Shown: piece after piece, positions 63,713-64,000 of the stretch
How positions within the stretch are numbered: position 1 is the stretch's first letter
Layout: the number at the start of each line of letters is the position of its first letter
Source: Emiliania huxleyi CCMP1516
Lineage: Eukaryota; Haptophyta; Isochrysidales; Noelaerhabdaceae
DNA: 64,000 nucleotides
NCBI RefSeq assembly: GCF_000372725.1
Contig: NW_005198537.1
Span: forward strand, 353,572-417,571
Direction: 5' to 3'
Notes under the pieces: generated by a model
What the model was told of the DNA's origin: nothing
Database searches by the model: none
Seen by the model: the letters and a program-made list of their open reading frames with translations, nothing else
Program-made: the position numbers and the translations under genes

Positions 63713-64000
63713 ATGGACAAGGCCAAGCGGCTCGCCGCCGCCCTCCGCAAGGACGACGACACCGCCCGCGCGCCGCCGCCGTCAGAAACCGAGCCAGCCT
63801 CTTCGTCGGGCGTCCTCAAGCTCCGAAAGTCGTCACTCCTCGGCGGCGTCACATGGGAGCGTTGTATGGAGCTGCTCGAGCTCAACGGCAGGCGCGACTA
63901 CGAAGCCTGTGTCGCAACCATAACCAAGTTGTTGGGCAACGTGCTCGCCAGCCCGGACGAGCCCAAGTTTCGGAAGATCCGCACCTCGAACGCCGCATTT
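63713..64000 (+). CDS. PUB-domain protein, partial (cut by window end)
   Basis: First 96 codons from the ATG at 63713. After a charged, Pro/Ser-rich lead of about 45 residues comes a PUB domain: WERCMELLELNGRRDYEACV, then TITKLLGNVLASPDEPKFRK and IRTSNAAF. This is the helix-strand pattern (L-x-x-I-x-x-N-[IV]-x-x-x-P-x-[DE]-x-K-[FY]-R-x-I-R-x-x-N) that binds the C-terminus of p97/VCP in PNGase, UBXN6 and HOIP. Its likely role is in p97-linked protein quality control. Whether a transglutaminase, UBX or other domain follows cannot be seen. Confidence 0.85.
   Translation, partial: MDKAKRLAAALRKDDDTARAPPPSETEPASSSGVLKLRKSSLLGGVTWERCMELLELNGRRDYEACVATITKLLGNVLASPDEPKFRKIRTSNAAF

Overview
This window is nuclear DNA from a GC-rich, intron-containing eukaryotic microalga. 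The best fit is a haptophyte of the Emiliania/Prymnesium/Chrysochromulina type. The evidence is: a canonical intron-less actin, a chlorophyll a/c-type light-harvesting protein, an AP2-like two-repeat DNA-binding protein, short introns inside strongly GC-biased exons, and a very high share of GC-AG introns. Of 46 introns that I could place by reading-frame phase and family alignment, 24 start with GC, 21 with GT and 1 apparently with GA; 41 of the 46 downstream exons begin with G right after the AG. The lineage is an inference, because no rRNA or organelle gene is present.

Layout. 1-3982: a coding remnant, an Orai-like membrane protein (minus strand) and repeat-rich spacer. 3983-7150: NSUN2-type RNA cytosine-5 methyltransferase, nine exons. 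7388-8257: a HAD phosphatase (minus) joined to a remnant of a PurF C-terminus. 8258-12416: a mobile-DNA-rich island with a 10-bp satellite, a dead DDE transposase, G-rich minisatellites, an intact hAT-type MITE with an 8-bp target duplication, and a helicase P-loop remnant. 12417-15021: RAD9 checkpoint clamp subunit, ten exons. 16292-17422: actin. 17657-19352: dihydrofolate/folylpolyglutamate synthase. 20653-22971: membrane-anchored glyoxalase II-like hydrolase. 23400-27700: poorly recognised ORFs and a 5'-truncated RNase H retroelement. 27706-28226: a small two-exon unknown. 28227-29681: a foldback element and a TGACAG-rich tract. 29682-31262: Zn2Cys6 transcription factor. 32495-33291: light-harvesting protein (minus). 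33787-36085: S9 peptidase. 36331-37603: D-2-hydroxyacid dehydrogenase (minus). 37847-38824: unknown/RT-like chimera (minus). 38912-40139: EMC10. 40140-42513: repeats. 42514-44028: unknown protein (minus). 45472-46575: AP2-like regulator (minus). 47477-50422: STI1/HOP co-chaperone, nine exons. 50915-53158: a LigB extradiol dioxygenase fused to a short-chain dehydrogenase (minus). 53300-56008: eleven copies of a 253-bp satellite. 56770-60119: an RT-bearing retroelement with a second large ORF (minus). 60255-63611: DEAH-type RNA helicase (minus). 63713-end: start of a PUB-domain gene.

Most genes are independent housekeeping units rather than a pathway. The most distinctive assembly is at 50915-56008: a two-enzyme fusion (ring-cleaving dioxygenase plus SDR) whose start codon lies about 140 bp from a near-identical tandem array, each unit of which carries several bZIP-type recognition sequences. 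Other items worth attention are a 28-bp element shared by the upstream regions of actin and the Orai-like gene, a recurring GAATTCTTTT motif just upstream of several start codons, and a start codon sitting exactly between the arms of an 11-bp perfect inverted repeat.
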